DNA of 64,000 nt from DUOH01 sp036562625 (GTDB lineage Bacteria; Bacillota; UBA4882; UBA10575): positions 3,891 to 67,890 of the forward strand of contig DATCJV010000037.1 of NCBI GenBank assembly GCA_036562625.1. Direction: 5' to 3'. The notes beneath the pieces are model-generated. The model was not told the DNA's origin. It searched no databases and saw only the letters and a list, made by a program, of their open reading frames with translations. The first letter of the stretch is position 1. Every line of letters starts with the position of its first letter. Shown here in pieces: positions 27,239-34,497 of this stretch. Made by a program: the position numbers and the translations under genes.

Positions 27239-27315
27239 GGCGGTGTAGCTCAGATGGTCAGAGCATACGGTTCATACCCGTAGTGTCACTGGTTCGAATC
27301 CAGTCACCGCCACCA
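27239..27315 (+). tRNA. tRNA-Met (anticodon CAU), elongator type
   Basis: A 77-nt cloverleaf with acceptor strands GGCGGTG (27239-27245) and CACCGCC (27305-27311), discriminator A and encoded CCA. Anticodon stem TACGG/CCGTA encloses TTCATAC with CAT at 27273-27275. The paired first base and the non-GGG/CCC anticodon stem exclude initiator tRNA; the sequence resembles Bacillus elongator tRNA-Met rather than tRNA-Ile(CAU). Confidence 0.93.
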
Positions 27316-27318
27316 TCA

Positions 27319-27394
<76 letters not shown>

Positions 27395-27407
27395 AATAGC
27401 AGATTAG

Positions 27408-27433
27408 AGCACATGAAAAAGATGTGCTTTTTG
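27408..27433 (+). terminator. first of two tandem terminators after the tRNA pair
   Basis: AGCACAT (27408-27414) pairs with ATGTGCT (27422-27428) around GAAAAAG and is followed by TTTTG. Confidence 0.75.
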
Positions 27434-27436
27434 TTT

Positions 27437-27471
27437 AAAAAACCACCTTAACTGGACAAGGTGGTTTTTTT
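27437..27471 (+). terminator. second tandem terminator after the tRNA pair
   Basis: AAAAAACCACCTT (27437-27449) pairs with AAGGTGG followed by seven T (27458-27471). With the hairpin just upstream this gives a double stop. Confidence 0.9.
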
Positions 27472-27728
27472 GTCGGTCATCTAATTGATGACCAAAGAGG
27501 TAAACTGATCTTACGCAGAGAAGGGTTTTCCGCCGTACGGGCACTCTAAACAGGGGTGAAGGAGCTATGAGAAGAGCAACGTAGTAGCAAGAGTAGAATA
27601 TACTAGTTTTGTTGGGTAAAAATATGGTAATATAGAGCGACGGGGTAGACAGGAAAAGGCAAGTTTTCAAGATAATTAAGATTAAGCTTAGTAATTGTAT
27701 GAAAAGATGAAAATAAGGAGGAGATCAA

Positions 27729-28229
27729 ATGTTAAACGAGATTATTTTTCAGACTGAACCGGAAATGATGAAACAGATGAGTACTGGTGGATTATTCTTG
27801 ACCACCAAGGCAAAGACTGTGAATACGATGGTTATTGGATGGGGGGGAATAACTTATTTCTTCAACATTCCCATCTTTATTGTGCCGGTCAGGACTTCCA
27901 GATTCACGCATGAACAAATGGAAGATTCCACCTATTTTACGATAAGTGTTCCCCGTAGTGGAGAACTCCTAAAAGAGCTTGCCTTTTGTGGCAGAAAATC
28001 CGGGAGGGATTTTGATAAATTTCAGGAGTGTAAATTAACAGCGCAAGCAGGCCGGGTGGTGGACGTGCCAGTGATTAAAGAATGCTACCTTCATTATGAA
28101 TGTGAAATCATTAATAAACAACAACTTACACCGGAATTTTTGAACAGTGATCTTGAGCGCTGTTTCTATCAGGGTTCCGATTACCACACTTTATATTTTG
28201 GAAAGATCTTGACTTGTTATACAACCTGA
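27729..28229 (+). CDS. Flavin reductase-like (FMN-binding split barrel) protein
   Basis: The 166-residue protein has the split-barrel pattern of the flavin reductase-like family: GLFLTTKAKTVNTMVIGWGG, an IPIFIVPVRTSRFTHEQM strand-turn where FMN binds, FTISVPRSGELLKELAFCG with the FCGRKSGRD loop, and a late KILTCYTT strand. Clostridial homologues are small flavoproteins of uncertain partner. AAGGAGGAGA precedes the ATG. It converges with the VanY-type peptidase gene. Confidence 0.88.
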   Translation: MLNEIIFQTEPEMMKQMSTGGLFLTTKAKTVNTMVIGWGGITYFFNIPIFIVPVRTSRFTHEQMEDSTYFTISVPRSGELLKELAFCGRKSGRDFDKFQECKLTAQAGRVVDVPVIKECYLHYECEIINKQQLTPEFLNSDLERCFYQGSDYHTLYFGKILTCYTT

Positions 28230-28270
28230 GGAAGTGCAGAGCCGGCAAGCGACTGGCCTTATAATAAAAA

Positions 28271-28954
28271 TCAAGGTATAGTATATTCTTCCAATGTTAG
28301 TCGCTTTGCGGCAATGACTAAAGCAGTTTTTTGTCCCACATACCGTAAATGCCACGGTTCATATTGATAGCCGGTAGTTTCTTCCCTGCCCTTGGGGTAG
28401 CGGATAATAAACCCATATTTATGAGCGTTCTCCTGCAACCACCGGCCTTCTTTGGTTTCCCCAAATTCTTCGATTAATTGGTAACCGACTGCGGGAGCGG
28501 AGACGTCAATGGCCAATCCGGTTTGGTGCTCGCTCTCACCGGGTCTGGCGCTGACTTTGTTGGCTTCGGTTTCTCCTCTGATTTTACTATTATGGGTGAA
28601 GATCTCCTGCTGTCTTAGGTATGAGCGATAGGCGGACACGCCCGCCAGTCGCAGACCATCACGTTCCGCTTGGTCGAAGAGCATTTCCACTGCGCGTGCT
28701 GCTTCTTGACGCATCTTTCTTTTTGGTAAATCTTCAGTAAAAGAAAAAGGGATATTGGGGACTACCAAATCTTTAGGCACATATTCCGCAGAGAGGACCC
28801 GTTCTTTATTGACTAACACTGTAACGGAATCTGCAGAAGCTGCCGGGATTTCTTGTCTTTTTGGGATTAGACCGGTATGGTTAGGGATAACCAGATAATA
28901 ATTATCTACCTGCTTAATCATTTTTTTTACACCTTTATTCTTTTTTTGATCCAT
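28271..28954 (-). CDS. VanY-type (M15B) D-alanyl-D-alanine carboxypeptidase domain protein
   Basis: The catalytic core is clear: SAYRSYLRQQEIF, SEHQTGLAIDVSA with the zinc His and Asp, and EPWHLRYVG with the catalytic Glu and third zinc His. It should trim D-Ala from peptidoglycan stems. The open frame reaches 29065 but that part overlaps a plus-strand promoter. The ATG at 28954 follows GAGGG at 11 bases and gives 227 residues; an ATG at 28921 follows AAAGGTG and is also possible. With either start no signal peptide is visible, which is odd for an enzyme acting outside the membrane. Confidence 0.85.
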   Translation of the reverse strand: MDQKKNKGVKKMIKQVDNYYLVIPNHTGLIPKRQEIPAASADSVTVLVNKERVLSAEYVPKDLVVPNIPFSFTEDLPKRKMRQEAARAVEMLFDQAERDGLRLAGVSAYRSYLRQQEIFTHNSKIRGETEANKVSARPGESEHQTGLAIDVSAPAVGYQLIEEFGETKEGRWLQENAHKYGFIIRYPKGREETTGYQYEPWHLRYVGQKTALVIAAKRLTLEEYTIP

Positions 28955-29028
28955 ACTTATTTTACCCTCGCCCGCTTTGTTCGCGACAAAAAGAGATTTG
29001 GGCTGTCCGCTGTAGCGCAAAATTTTTA

Positions 29029-29056
29029 TTGACGAAAAACAAAAAACTATTATAAT
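29029..29056 (+). promoter_or_regulatory. sigma-A promoter upstream of the small unknown gene
   Basis: TTGACG at 29029-29034 and TATAAT at 29051-29056 with a 16-bp spacer, leaving a leader of about 110 bases before the start at 29172. The leader contains GGAAAGCCC-TTTAAGGCGGG, a weak possible hairpin. Confidence 0.65.
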
Positions 29057-29171
29057 ATATTGCACAGCTGGTTAATATTGTTAATTATGAGAGTTTTATC
29101 CTGCATGGTGGAAAGCCCTTTAAGGCGGGAAAAACAGAACTGAAAGTAAGACGGATTGAGGAGGACGATTT

Positions 29172-29366
29172 ATGGATTTGGAATCGATCTTTGAAGGACA
29201 AGTATTGCAGACTCGTGAAGAGGCGCTGGCTGTATTGGAAAGGAAAGGGAGTATTCGGTTGCTTGAAGCCGGGCCGGATGTACGGATTTATTGGTTTGGC
29301 ACTGCTTCCGGAGAAAAGGTCCGGCTTCGTCTTTATAATGACGGCACCTGTGAAATTGTCGCATAA
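29172..29366 (+). CDS. Small hypothetical protein (64 aa)
   Basis: Not recognised. A strong GAGGAGG site nine bases before the ATG and a promoter further upstream support it. The protein looks compact and beta-rich: a helix LQTREEALAVLERKG, then strands SIRLLEAG, VRIYWFG, KVRLRLYND and TCEIVA. No signal peptide or membrane helix is present. The single Cys and the charge pattern give no clue to function. Confidence 0.75.
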   Translation: MDLESIFEGQVLQTREEALAVLERKGSIRLLEAGPDVRIYWFGTASGEKVRLRLYNDGTCEIVA

Positions 29367-29513
29367 ATGGTGTTAAGAAAAGAAGTAATACAACATCCAA
29401 GCTATTAAGGTTATGTAGAAGAAAAGAGCGGGGGAAAACTGAAGAAAGCATAAAGAAGTCATAAAGTTTGGCCGATAATAGATATGGGGAATCTTACGAA
29501 GGAGAGAAGGAAG

Positions 29514-30026
29514 ATGCATCTAGACGGCGTTCGCCAGGTCAGGTTGGTTAAGGATAAACCGAAAAGTCTTATCAACCGGACAGAGAATCGAAATCTAAGA
29601 CGAAGAATATGCGAATCTGCGGTTTTGGAATTGGGTTCCCCTGATCTGCGCGAAACCGGCATCTATCATCTACAAATCATCAAAAACCCCAATCAATTCG
29701 GAAAACACCAAATAAATGATAGTAAAGTTGAGACCCTGCGCTCCATGGTGGAAAAAATGATATTTAAACAGGCTTTAGCAGGTTCGGAGGCGGAGGAAGA
29801 ATATTGGAACGCCACTGCTACCTCCCAAAGGGTCATTGAATTGGCAAAAACGCTGGCTATTGATGACCCGGACCAGGCCTACCAGATGAAAACAGGGTTT
29901 ATTAAAGGTTTTCATGATGCGCAGGAGTTATATGGCAAAGCTCTTCCCCAGGTATGTACCGATACCTTAAGATTAACTACCGAGGCTTTTGATTCTTGGA
30001 TTATTAAGGTTAAGAATAAAGAGTAA
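29514..30026 (+). CDS. Hypothetical protein (170 aa)
   Basis: Not firmly recognised. The ATG at 29514 was chosen because GGAGAGAAGG lies just upstream; an in-frame ATG at 29484 has no ribosome site. The N-terminal half is basic and probably disordered (LVKDKPKSLINRTENRNLRRR). The C-terminal half is helical, with VETLRSMVEKMIF and MKTGFIKGFHDAQELYG, the latter faintly like the helical C-terminal segment of DUF5610-type proteins; that likeness is weak. No signal peptide. It follows the 64-residue unknown on the same strand and faces the convergent usher gene. Confidence 0.7.
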   Translation: MHLDGVRQVRLVKDKPKSLINRTENRNLRRRICESAVLELGSPDLRETGIYHLQIIKNPNQFGKHQINDSKVETLRSMVEKMIFKQALAGSEAEEEYWNATATSQRVIELAKTLAIDDPDQAYQMKTGFIKGFHDAQELYGKALPQVCTDTLRLTTEAFDSWIIKVKNKE

Positions 30027-30091
30027 GAGAGGAATTCTTTTCTTATTTACGGTTGAGTCCATCGACAAAAGGCAAGTTGTGCTTGTTACTA

Positions 30092-30118
30092 AAGGGACCG
30101 TCTACACAGACGGTCCTT
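30092..30118. terminator. hairpin between the unknown gene and the usher gene
   Basis: GGACCGTCT (30095-30103) and AGACGGTCC (30108-30116) form a perfect 9-bp stem with an ACAC loop between two converging genes. The tails on both strands are only moderately T-rich, so it is a weak bidirectional terminator at best. Confidence 0.5.
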
Positions 30119-30180
30119 CACTTATTAGTAAAAGAAACTATGTAAAGAAGAGAGTTGTCTAGGGCAAAGCAAATCAGATT

Positions 30181-32955
30181 TTATTCATGCAGAGGAAAAT
30201 CCAAATCCTTTATTTCCTCTGCAGCTTTAGTTATGGTGATGATCTTTTCCTTGGTAACCAGTCCTTCAGGGAGAGATGAGGGATCCAGCACTAAACGGTA
30301 GGTTCCGGGGGTCAGCAGTAAATAATAGTCTCCTTGTTGGCCGGTCATCACGGAGTATCTTCCGTCCACCGTCATCACCTTTACTCTGCGCAAAGGTTGA
30401 TCCGGTTGATCATAAAGACCGTTTTGGTTTACGTCAATAAACACCCGGCCGGAGACAGAACCGACGATTTCTATACCCAGATCCACCGATTGGGTGGAGC
30501 CGGCGGTAACGGTCAGTAGTAAGTCTTCATTAACTGCCCGGTAATTAAGGGGTAAGGTAAAAATATTTATCCTGATGCGGCGAATCCCAGGCGGGATACG
30601 ATGGAAGATAAACCTTCCCTGCGCATCTGTGGTGGCCAACGCAATGTCATCCACTGACACCTCGATTCCCGGGACGCCCTTTTCCTCTTCATCCATGAGG
30701 CCATTGGCGTTTTCATCCAGGAAGACCCGGCCGGAGATGTATCCGTCGTGAATACTTCTGCTTTTGTCTCCTGGGAGGAGTCCGTGGGGGGTAAAGGCAA
30801 AACCACCGTCAAGCTCAATGGAGATTTGGTATGATTCGACGTCTCCCACCGGAGAGCCGGGTTCATAATAATAATTACCGGCTATTCTAAAATAGGTTTC
30901 CGGAAAAATTTCTTTGTAATATGACGTATATAAGGACCATTTTTTCCAAGTAAAATCATTCCTGGCGAGTGCACTGAGACCTACTCCCAGCCCGAGATAG
31001 GATGAGTCTTCATTTTTCTGCCAGAAGGTTAGGCTTAATCCGTTTTCTTGACTTTTATCCCCGTTCTCCCTTGCAGATTCGGAGAAGAGGTAAATAGAAT
31101 ACCGACGTTCAGCTTCCAAGCCAAGTCCTACTTTCAACCAGTAGTTATCCAAATGATATTCTTCCACTCCTGGCCCCGCTGCGGAGATGGTCTGCTCCTC
31201 TTCCCCAATCCAGCCAAATTCCAGACTTTGGTTAGAAAGACCTCCCGAGCGCCAGCTGAGTTCGGTCCGTTTATGCACCGTTTTGGGCTCATCTTCGGCG
31301 AAGCGGTTAGTTTTTCCGAAAAGACCCGTGATATGTCCTGAGAGCAAGGGAAAGGTCACTCCGGCTTCCCGGGTGGACAGTGATTCTCCTATAGTATTTT
31401 GGTCACTTTGATCCCGCTGAGCGCCACGTAAATAAACCAAGTAATTCCGTTGCGGTCGCCAGTAAGCCCCCAGCTCGTATTCGTTAACCCGGCCTTCTTC
31501 CGGTTTGGCGAAGACTGGACGGAAAGTCTCCGGTTGATAATAATATGAAGTTAAAAGCGTCGTACCTGGAAGTCCAAGGTTTAGTGAAGCACGCCCGGCT
31601 CTCCCCATGTCGGGCCCAACAAGCCAAGCCCTAGTGTCAAAGGTCAGGTTCGGGAGGAGTTGCCAATTAGAGAATTCGCTGACCTGCAGGATCTTATCGG
31701 AGTTATTTGTTTTTTCGATGGCTGCCAGATTGAGACCAACAGTGGCGTTAGAAAAGCCAACCAGCAGTTCGGAGACGGAGCTGAAGAGGTTTTTATGTGT
31801 ATTATAAAAATTTTTTTCTTGGAATCCCAGAGAGGTTAAAAAGTGGATGGAGCCGGGTTTTACATAGTTATCCCGGGGGAGGAGGATCCACTTTTTTTCG
31901 TCAATCAATACCTCTCCCGCCTTTATCAATAGGCGCATTTTATGGCTTCTCCGGGGAACCAACCATAATTCGAAGACATACTCCCCGTCCTCCACGGTTT
32001 TAGTCTGATATAAGAGATCGTCCACCCAGAGCTCCACAGTGCAACCTGCCGGCGCCTGGCCATGAAGTAGAGGTTTCCGCTCCATATATAACGGGCGCCA
32101 ATCAGGCGTGGCATAGGCAACACCTGTGGATTGCCAGCTGTAGGGATAGAAGGCGGCATAAGGCAGCTCCACAGTGCCCAGCTGCCAATAGCCCAAATCC
32201 GTCTCTTTTTTCCAAAGATACTTGTAGAGATTAAAATTATAGTCATGGGTATTAAAGTCATACTTCATTGCACCGCCGATGCTTAATTGGCCACCTAGGA
32301 TCGTGCCTCCGGTTTCCAAGGAGAGAACCGTGGTCAAGTTGGTGTAATCCGGAGGGGTGTAAAAGGAGTAATCCGAATAATTCAAATAAGATATGCGGTT
32401 AACCGGTTGAAAAGGGTCATGCTCAACAAGGGGTTCTTTAGAATCCGGTTCTTTCTCTTCAAGTAGAGCGGAGTTAGGCAATCCCCACAGAGAAATCTCC
32501 AACTGTGAAGAATTCCATAAGGCGGAAGCACCTGTTAAGATCTGAAAATTGCTCAAAGACATAAAGTATTCATCGCGTACGGGAAACCAATAGCCTTTAA
32601 CGGGGACTTTAACTCCTGCCAGGTCCAGTAAATCTTCCTTTATGTACAGGTAGTTGATTTTCTCACGATGGTGCGCTGTGCTGATTGCCCAGCTGTCTTC
32701 CTGAGCGGACACTTCATATCCACAGTAAAGTGCGAGGGCGCGGATGGGCACATAAGGTTCTTCCTTGATCAGGACTTCAAGAAGAGCTGAGCAGGAAGGG
32801 AAGAGGAAAAGGACGATTGAAAAGTCATTTTCCTTTTTTATCTCCGTGAAGTTGAGAGGAACAAAGATCCCTCCGGTTTGCCCTTTAGCCGTTTGATAAG
32901 ACAGAGACAGTGAGCTGATTAACAAGCAGAGTAGTAAAACGTTTTTTTCCTTCAA
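30181..32955 (-). CDS. Outer-membrane usher-like protein with C-terminal SdrD-B-like modules
   Basis: The protein (924 residues from TTG 32955, seven bases after AAGGGGTG; an upstream GTG at 32964 is less well placed) has a signal-like hydrophobic N terminus. Residues about 60-155 resemble both an usher N-terminal domain and the stalk motif YVPIRALALYCGYEV. A long Tyr/aromatic-rich beta region, about 190-730, reads as a barrel, interrupted near 300-360 by APAGCTVELWVDDLLYQT, like the usher plug domain. The last 185 residues hold two modules starting ISGRVFLDENANGLMD and VSGRVFIDVNQNGLYD, as in calcium-binding SdrD-B or carboxypeptidase-regulatory folds. It lies 13 bases after the chaperone gene. 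Canonical usher C-terminal domains were not recognised. Confidence 0.75.
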   Translation of the reverse strand: MKEKNVLLLCLLISSLSLSYQTAKGQTGGIFVPLNFTEIKKENDFSIVLFLFPSCSALLEVLIKEEPYVPIRALALYCGYEVSAQEDSWAISTAHHREKINYLYIKEDLLDLAGVKVPVKGYWFPVRDEYFMSLSNFQILTGASALWNSSQLEISLWGLPNSALLEEKEPDSKEPLVEHDPFQPVNRISYLNYSDYSFYTPPDYTNLTTVLSLETGGTILGGQLSIGGAMKYDFNTHDYNFNLYKYLWKKETDLGYWQLGTVELPYAAFYPYSWQSTGVAYATPDWRPLYMERKPLLHGQAPAGCTVELWVDDLLYQTKTVEDGEYVFELWLVPRRSHKMRLLIKAGEVLIDEKKWILLPRDNYVKPGSIHFLTSLGFQEKNFYNTHKNLFSSVSELLVGFSNATVGLNLAAIEKTNNSDKILQVSEFSNWQLLPNLTFDTRAWLVGPDMGRAGRASLNLGLPGTTLLTSYYYQPETFRPVFAKPEEGRVNEYELGAYWRPQRNYLVYLRGAQRDQSDQNTIGESLSTREAGVTFPLLSGHITGLFGKTNRFAEDEPKTVHKRTELSWRSGGLSNQSLEFGWIGEEEQTISAAGPGVEEYHLDNYWLKVGLGLEAERRYSIYLFSESARENGDKSQENGLSLTFWQKNEDSSYLGLGVGLSALARNDFTWKKWSLYTSYYKEIFPETYFRIAGNYYYEPGSPVGDVESYQISIELDGGFAFTPHGLLPGDKSRSIHDGYISGRVFLDENANGLMDEEEKGVPGIEVSVDDIALATTDAQGRFIFHRIPPGIRRIRINIFTLPLNYRAVNEDLLLTVTAGSTQSVDLGIEIVGSVSGRVFIDVNQNGLYDQPDQPLRRVKVMTVDGRYSVMTGQQGDYYLLLTPGTYRLVLDPSSLPEGLVTKEKIITITKAAEEIKDLDFPLHE

Positions 32956-32967
32956 TGGGCTCACCCC

Positions 32968-33807
32968 TTACTCGGCATTAACTTCAAAAGCGGTAGTATG
33001 CTTTATACCGGTGTTGCCCGGTTCCAAACCATATTCTGCCAGATCGCCCGCATATAACGGCGGGACAAAGGAAAACTCACTCTCTACATGGTAGAGACCG
33101 GGAGGAAGTTCCAGAGGCAACTGGCTGGTGAAAAAGCGGGATCTGCCTGGAAAGACTACATTTCCTTTGTAAAAGCCTTCACCTAAGACCGTTTTATTTC
33201 CGTCGAGCACCTTAAACCTTCCAGTGCAGCGTAGATGGGCGTTGCCACTGGAGTTGATTTTACACCTGAGTTGCAAGCCGTTATCTTTGCAATAATCGAT
33301 GAAGACTTCTTCCAAGGAACCGCGTCTCGTTACGGGTGGGGTGTATCCATAGATAGTGACCAGAATGTTACTGACCATTGTCAGAGCGGTTTCCTCCACC
33401 GGTTCGCCGGCAAAGAGAATGGCGCACCGGTGTTCTCCAGCAGGCGCCTGAGCGGGGGGGGTAAGGCTAAATCTTACTACTTGCCGGGCTCCGGGCGCCA
33501 ATTGAAAAAGGCGGGGATTAAATCGCAACCAGGTGGCACAAGAGCTGGATGCCTCTCCAGGTATGGTAAATAGAGGATTTCCCTCTTCATCCATTTCCCA
33601 ATCCCGGACATCTACCCCGATCCGTAATGTGTCTGTACCATTATTAAGTATAGTAATGGCTTGAGTTTCTACTTTACCCGGAGTGAGCAATAGTTCAAAA
33701 CGGGAGGGTTGGATAATTAATTGGGTGGTACTTTGGCCGCTGGTGGAAAATAATAATGTAAGAAGCAAAATACCCAGAGAAGAGAGGATTTTTCTTTTCT
33801 GCTTCAT
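32968..33807 (-). CDS. PapD-like periplasmic pilus chaperone
   Basis: The 279-residue protein has an N-terminal signal peptide (LGILLLTLLFSTSG, cleavage near residue 25-27), then a PapD-like first domain: IIQPSRFELLLTPG, AITILNNGTDTLRIGVDV, a hydrophobic PRLFQLAPGARQVVRFSL strand equivalent to the subunit-binding G1 edge, and a second Ig-like domain with SSGNAHLRCTGRF. In chaperone-usher systems such proteins hold subunits folded in the periplasm. GGAGGT precedes the ATG by eight bases. It is encoded directly before the usher and after the pilin-like gene. Identity is by pattern and context; overall sequence identity to PapD must be low. Confidence 0.75.
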   Translation of the reverse strand: MKQKRKILSSLGILLLTLLFSTSGQSTTQLIIQPSRFELLLTPGKVETQAITILNNGTDTLRIGVDVRDWEMDEEGNPLFTIPGEASSSCATWLRFNPRLFQLAPGARQVVRFSLTPPAQAPAGEHRCAILFAGEPVEETALTMVSNILVTIYGYTPPVTRRGSLEEVFIDYCKDNGLQLRCKINSSGNAHLRCTGRFKVLDGNKTVLGEGFYKGNVVFPGRSRFFTSQLPLELPPGLYHVESEFSFVPPLYAGDLAEYGLEPGNTGIKHTTAFEVNAE

Positions 33808-33885
33808 GTCCTTACCTCCAGAGTGGTTTCTCCGTATACAATACCCGGCTTACATGGAAAAGGTTAGCAGAAAGGATCTAAGGGA

Positions 33886-33911
33886 AAGAGGCGGACCGAA
33901 GTCCGCCTCTT
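33886..33911 (-). promoter_or_regulatory. UUCG-tetraloop hairpin between pilin-like and chaperone genes
   Basis: An 11-bp perfect stem, AAGAGGCGGAC on the minus strand, closes on a C(UUCG)G tetraloop, beginning five bases after the pilin-like stop codon and followed by TTTCCCTT. It could be a partial terminator or a 3' stabiliser raising subunit mRNA over chaperone and usher. Confidence 0.7.
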
Positions 33912-33915
33912 CGGG

Positions 33916-34497
33916 TTATTCTTGATACGCAGTGAAGTATACGGCAAAGCTGTACTTTCCGGGGGTGGTCGTGCTGTCCACCACACCGCGGAACTGATAA
34001 CTTCCCAATTCTTGGCCGTCGTTACCGGTTGGTCCGGCGGCGTCCCAAATTGGGGTCATACTCCAGACATTTAAGGGTTGCCAATTGTCACTGTCGGTTT
34101 TCCGGTATTCGAAACCCAACCTATTTTCCTGGTCGATCTGGTTTTCAAATTTGCTTTGCCTAGCGGTCCGTACGACATAATCGGTGCGGCCGATCCGGGC
34201 GGCCCAGGGGGCATTGGAGTATACCCAGACCTCGTACGCGCGGCTTTCCACGTAGGTTGCCTCTTGTCCGGGAACGGGAGTGACCTCTTTTCTAAAGGAA
34301 TCGGTTAGGACTCCACCCGGAAGCCAATCATTGGAAACGTCCTTAACTCCGTTAACACTAAGGATGAGTAAAGGTCTGACGATTAGTTCGGCTGGAACGA
34401 AAACAGTAGCATCGACTTTGTGACCTTGGGCAAAGGCCGGCGCCGCGGCCAGGCAAATTAAGAGGAGAAGAATGAGTAGAATGTGAGTGGCCTTCAT
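33916..34497 (-). CDS. Secreted pilin-like subunit
   Basis: The 193-residue protein has a classical signal peptide (LLILLLLICLAAAPAFA, cleavage before QGHKV), then VDATVFVPAELIV, an alternating hydrophobic strand that could serve as an N-terminal donor strand. The body carries YSNAPWAARI and ends TTPGKYSFAVYFTAYQE. The same W and PGxY elements occur twice in the neighbouring two-domain protein, so they likely share a fold. No Cys is present in the mature part. AAAGGAGGTG precedes a TTGATG; the ATG at 34497 overlaps the upstream TGA by one base. Family not named; the pilin role comes from context and pattern. Confidence 0.7.
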   Translation of the reverse strand: MKATHILLILLLLICLAAAPAFAQGHKVDATVFVPAELIVRPLLILSVNGVKDVSNDWLPGGVLTDSFRKEVTPVPGQEATYVESRAYEVWVYSNAPWAARIGRTDYVVRTARQSKFENQIDQENRLGFEYRKTDSDNWQPLNVWSMTPIWDAAGPTGNDGQELGSYQFRGVVDSTTTPGKYSFAVYFTAYQE

